From positions 1,240,001 through 1,304,000 of the forward strand of contig CBDCVB010000002.1 in NCBI GenBank assembly GCA_965222895.1: a DNA stretch of 64,000 nt, given 5' to 3'. Shown here one piece after another: positions 62,696 through 64,000 of the stretch. The position numbers and the translations under genes are program-made. A model generated the notes under the pieces. That model saw only the letters and a list, made by a program, of their open reading frames with translations, ran no database searches and was not told where the DNA came from. The stretch's first letter is position 1. Each line of letters opens with the position of its first letter. This DNA is from Bin87 sp965222895 (GTDB taxonomy: Bacteria > Chloroflexota > Dehalococcoidia > Lucifugimonadales > UBA3495).

Positions 62696-62941
62696 CGGCG
62701 CCTGTGTCGAGGCAAGGGATTGGGGTTGTACCTTGAGCATCTACCTTTGCAGCCCGCGTACCTGGCCGACGCTGATCCCAACCGTGCCTTGCTGGACCGT
62801 CGTGTCGTGTGCGACTTGCTCGGGTTTGACTATGCAACCTACCGGGCCGTGCGTCGCCTCGCCCAAAAGTGGTGCGCCGAGCCCAGCGTCCACGGCGGCA
62901 AGGCCCGGCCCGCAAATGCAACCTACGTGGAAGTGGAATAA
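62696..62941 (+). pseudogene. C-terminal gene fragment at island edge
   Basis: An open frame ends with LLDRRVVCDLLGFDYATYRA, then VRRLAQKWCAEPSVHGGKA and a short tail. It reads like the conserved C-terminus of a larger protein, possibly of restriction-modification or helicase type, and lacks a proper start. It may be the right part of the gene whose N-terminus lies at 60604. Confidence 0.4.
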
Positions 62942-62960
62942 GCATAGTTCAGACGCAACG

Positions 62961-62998
62961 GCCCAAAATCCTGTCCATCCTGTCCATCCATGTAAATA
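62961..62998 (-). repeat. catggatgg-type short repeat, right of restriction island
   Basis: On the minus strand this reads tatttacatggatggacagg, with the caggatgga unit present twice, then attttgggc. It is the inverted partner of 60416-60446. A TATAAT box (about 63057) lies between it and the ATPase gene. Confidence 0.6.
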
Positions 62999-63145
62999 GC
63001 CGCTTCCCCCTTGACGCAGACTTGACGGATAGCGGGACGGCTGGCCGGTAAGCGGGTTATAATGGCGGCAGTTTGGGCTTGCGTTTAATAGCTGTTGCTG
63101 AAACGTGAAGGGCTGGAACGTGCAGAATTGATAGAGTTGACGCGA

Positions 63146-64000
63146 ATGGCGGACGAAAATCAAAATCGACCCGATGGTGACTACGAGCGGCAGTTCATGC
63201 CGCCCGGACGCCGGGCCGGCGTACCCGATGCGCCGGCTGCTGAACCCGTTGTTGCGCCAGGTGTTGCTGTGCCCGGCGTTGTCGCGCCGGCCGTAGCAGA
63301 ACCCACGGCCCCGTCAACGCCCGACGACGCGGTGGCGGGACTTCCCGCCGGCGCGCCGGTGCCCGTAGCCCCCGACGCGGTTGCGGATACTGGCAACTCT
63401 CACGCTCCCGACCGGGATGCTGAACCCAGTCGTGACGGCTTGATGCCGCTGACTGCGGTGGCTACCGATGCGCATCGGCCCGACAGAGCTGTTGAGGCGA
63501 CGGCCTACGTGGAGGCCAACGACCTGTTCAAGATTTACAAGCCGGCCGATCTTGAGGTGGTGGCGCTGAGGGGCGTAGATATGACGGTGGCGCCCGGCGA
63601 ACTTATCGGCATCGTGGGCGCCAGCGGGTCTGGCAAAACGACGATGCTGAACATCCTGGCCGGCCTGGAGCGACCATCGGCCGGCCGCATCCGCGTTGGC
63701 GACCGGGATTTGCTGGACATCAGCGACCGGGAACTGGTGGAGTACCGGCGGCGGGAAGTGGGATTCGTGTGGCAGGCTACCGGGCGGAATCTGGTGCCGT
63801 ATCTGAACGTGCGTGACAACATTGAGCTGCCCCAGGCCATTGCGGGAACGGCCAGACAGCAACGCCGGGAGCGCGCGGCGGAGTTGCTGGACGCATTGCA
63901 GATGTCTGACAAGGGTCGCCGGTATCCATCTGAATTGTCCGGCGGAGAACAGCAGCGTGTGGCCATTGCGGTGGCACTGGCCAATAATCCGCCGCTGCTG
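63146..64000 (+). CDS. ABC transporter ATP-binding protein (MacB/LolD type), 3' end outside window
   Basis: This is the ATPase expected to drive the FtsX-type permeases. About 118 residues of Ala/Pro/Val-rich, probably disordered sequence precede the domain, which is unusual. The domain then starts AYVEANDLFKIYKPADLEVVALRGVDM, with Walker A GASGSGKTT, a Q-loop in VGFVWQATGRNLVPYL and the signature LSGGEQQRVAIA. Walker B lies beyond the edge. I start at ATG 63146; ATG at about 63442 is a shorter alternative. Confidence 0.88.
   Translation, partial: MADENQNRPDGDYERQFMPPGRRAGVPDAPAAEPVVAPGVAVPGVVAPAVAEPTAPSTPDDAVAGLPAGAPVPVAPDAVADTGNSHAPDRDAEPSRDGLMPLTAVATDAHRPDRAVEATAYVEANDLFKIYKPADLEVVALRGVDMTVAPGELIGIVGASGSGKTTMLNILAGLERPSAGRIRVGDRDLLDISDRELVEYRRREVGFVWQATGRNLVPYLNVRDNIELPQAIAGTARQQRRERAAELLDALQMSDKGRRYPSELSGGEQQRVAIAVALANNPPLL

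Overview
The window looks like high-GC chromosomal DNA from an uncultured member of the Chloroflexota, probably a SAR202/Dehalococcoidia-type heterotroph. This is an inference. It rests on the gene set: flavin-dependent monooxygenases, several family III CoA-transferases, a MaoC-type hydratase, a ring-hydroxylating dioxygenase, CocE-type and PF20091-type hydrolases, oligopeptide-type ABC importers and lipoproteins with Ala/Pro/Thr-rich linkers. No rRNA, tRNA or CRISPR array was seen.

Layout. 1-9.6 kb: the end of an AddA/RecB-type helicase-nuclease, a CocE hydrolase, a Uma2 protein, a Rieske dioxygenase alpha/beta pair, a gluconate-dehydrogenase-subunit-3-like protein and a radical SAM protein. 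10-17 kb: a peptide-type ABC importer (permease B divergent from binding protein plus permease C), split by an IS1595-type element that carries a DNA methyltransferase-HNH gene. 17-21.5 kb: a PF20091 hydrolase and a NuoE/NuoF-like pair. 21.6-23.4 kb: a low-GC island with a CoiA-like gene broken by an amber codon and a strong candidate structured ncRNA. 23.5-29.4 kb: rel, a PIN/AbrB toxin-antitoxin pair, an SLC13 permease, a nuclease-like protein and a rhodanese. 29.7-43.1 kb: a luciferase-like monooxygenase, then a long minus-strand block with three CoA-transferases, a MaoC protein, an ankyrin lipoprotein, small accessory proteins and an XcyI-like restriction-modification pair. 43.2-51.2 kb: a Dabb-like protein, CtaG with a partner, a second peptide ABC importer and an SsuD-like monooxygenase. 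51.2-64 kb: two giant FtsX-type permeases and the start of their likely ATPase, interrupted by tiny membrane ORFs, a methyltransferase-Mrr fusion and a decayed BglII-like restriction-modification island.

The most notable reading is the rhodanese at 28543-29379. Its catalytic cysteine codon is TGA, the frame continues to the normal family length, and a perfect hairpin with a GGC loop starts 11 nt downstream. This is the expected layout of a bacterial selenoprotein. Other strong observations are the ~300-nt RNA gene with canonical promoter and terminator (22851-23155), a dispersed MITE-like family whose copies are flanked by 10-14 bp direct repeats, a 114-bp IS66-like MITE inside the restriction gene, a 10-bp duplication that breaks a binding-protein gene, and a C7 tract that splits the IS-borne methyltransferase from its HNH domain.

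The genes suggest import of peptides or organic solutes, oxygenase and CoA-dependent degradation of recalcitrant carboxylates and ring compounds, and electron flow to a copper-containing oxidase. Heavy traffic of DNA methyltransferases and mobile elements overlies this.
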